Shown: in pieces, positions 63,566 through 64,000 of the stretch
Position numbering within the stretch: the first letter of the stretch is position 1
Layout: the number at the start of each line of letters is the position of its first letter
From: Sphingopyxis chilensis
GTDB taxonomy: Bacteria > Pseudomonadota > Alphaproteobacteria > Sphingomonadales > Sphingomonadaceae
Direction: 5' to 3'
Length of the DNA: 64,000 nt
Assembly: GCF_035930445.1 (NCBI RefSeq)
Contig: NZ_CP142394.1
Span: 2,017,501-2,081,500, forward strand
The notes under the pieces: model-generated
Databases searched by the model: none
The model's input: the letters and a program-made list of their open reading frames with translations, nothing else
What the model was told of the DNA's origin: nothing
Made by a program: the position numbers and the translations under genes

Positions 63566-64000
63566 TTATCCAGCGGCGACGGTTCCCGCTTCTGTGGCGA
63601 TGCTAAGCTCGGCGAAGGTGAAAGCAACCCGGTGCACACCGATACTGCCGAGCATCTCGCCATGCGCCACGCGGTCGACGATATGCCCCGCGCCGCAGAA
63701 ACCGACGACGGTCATCCCCGCCGCAAGCGCCGCCTGCGCCCCGGTCGGCGAATCCTCGATCGCAAGGCACGAAGCTGGATCGACGCCCAGCCCCTTCGCG
63801 GCAGCAAGGTAGATATCGGGATGCGGCTTGCCGCGGTCCCAGCCGTCGGCGCTGTAGACATGCGCGCCGAAATGGTGGCCAAGCCCGAAAAGCCCAAGCG
63901 CCCAGCCGATATATTCGGCGCGGCTCGACGAGGCGATGGCGCGGGGCAATCGTCCGAGCGTGTCGAGAAAGTCGGCAACGCCGGGCACGGCGTCGAACCC
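63566..64000 (-). CDS. HAD-family phosphatase (5' part outside window)
   Basis: C-terminal 144 residues of a haloacid-dehalogenase-type hydrolase. Motif II is AIASSSRAEYIG, motif III DRGKPHPDIYLAAAKGLG, motif IV CLAIEDSPTGAQAALAAG. The N-terminal part with the nucleophile Asp motif I lies past position 64000; an in-frame GTG at 63988 is not the true start. Resembles beta-phosphoglucomutase/phosphoglycolate-phosphatase relatives; substrate unknown. Confidence 0.88.
   Translation of the reverse strand, partial: GFDAVPGVADFLDTLGRLPRAIASSSRAEYIGWALGLFGLGHHFGAHVYSADGWDRGKPHPDIYLAAAKGLGVDPASCLAIEDSPTGAQAALAAGMTVVGFCGAGHIVDRVAHGEMLGSIGVHRVAFTFAELSIATEAGTVAAG

Overview
High-GC alphaproteobacterial DNA, most like the Sphingomonadaceae and probably Sphingopyxis or a close relative (family-level inference). 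The grounds are the tkt-gap-pgk-fba block next to zapA-6S RNA-5-formyl-THF cyclo-ligase, the petABC bc1 operon, several TonB-dependent receptors, a CpdR-type regulator beside an N-formylglutamate amidohydrolase, and an EipA/DUF1134 gene. It looks like ordinary chromosome: no transposase, integrase, phage or CRISPR was seen, and no gene-free stretch exceeds 300 bases.

Layout. 1-7.9 kb: start of nuoA (cut by the window edge), two tandem secreted YbjN-domain proteins, suhB-like phosphatase, efp, OPT transporter, thiE, a lipoprotein, an O-methyltransferase. 6.4-12.2 kb (minus): central carbon block tkt, gap, pgk, class I fba. 12.4-14.2 kb (plus): small coiled-coil protein, zapA, 6S RNA, 5-FTHF cyclo-ligase, DUF2842, then tRNA-Asp. 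15.7-23.5 kb (plus): a cluster of four exported proteins built from DUF11-like beta-sandwich domains, ending in a 1703-residue protein with a predicted outer-membrane barrel. 23.5-27.2 kb (minus): branched-chain keto-acid dehydrogenase E1a, E1b, E2. 27.3-31.5 kb: thyA, JAMM protein, tRNA-Pro, a candidate small RNA, N-formylglutamate amidohydrolase, cpdR, tRNA-Val, SDR.

31.6-39.6 kb is an iron-uptake region: hydrolase, TonB-like protein, siderophore receptor with two Fur-box-like palindromes, PKHD dioxygenase, then a minus-strand set PepSY, DUF2271, DUF4198 and ApbE with its own Fur-like box. The DUF2271 protein carries a T-G-A-T motif like ApbE flavinylation sites, which suggests a covalently flavinylated periplasmic reductase for imported iron. 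39.7-46.7 kb: tRNA-Ser, eipA, RidA, membrane protein, apt, petABC, trmL, hemF. 46.7-54.7 kb: two related membrane proteins, lipB, lipoprotein, queE/queC, DUF3617-like protein, and the argD-argF-hslO run. 54.9-64 kb: TonB receptor coupled to an exported protein, LLM oxidoreductase, Lrp regulator divergent from a LysE exporter, aldo-keto reductase, an unknown protein, DUF411 protein, dienelactone hydrolase and a HAD hydrolase cut by the edge.

The best candidates for undescribed biology are the DUF11/giant-barrel cluster, the Fur-boxed flavinylation operon, the pyrimidine-loop small RNA at about 29.04-29.16 kb, and palindromic repeats that encode the linker of the E2 protein. All product names rest on motif recognition by eye; no database search was run.
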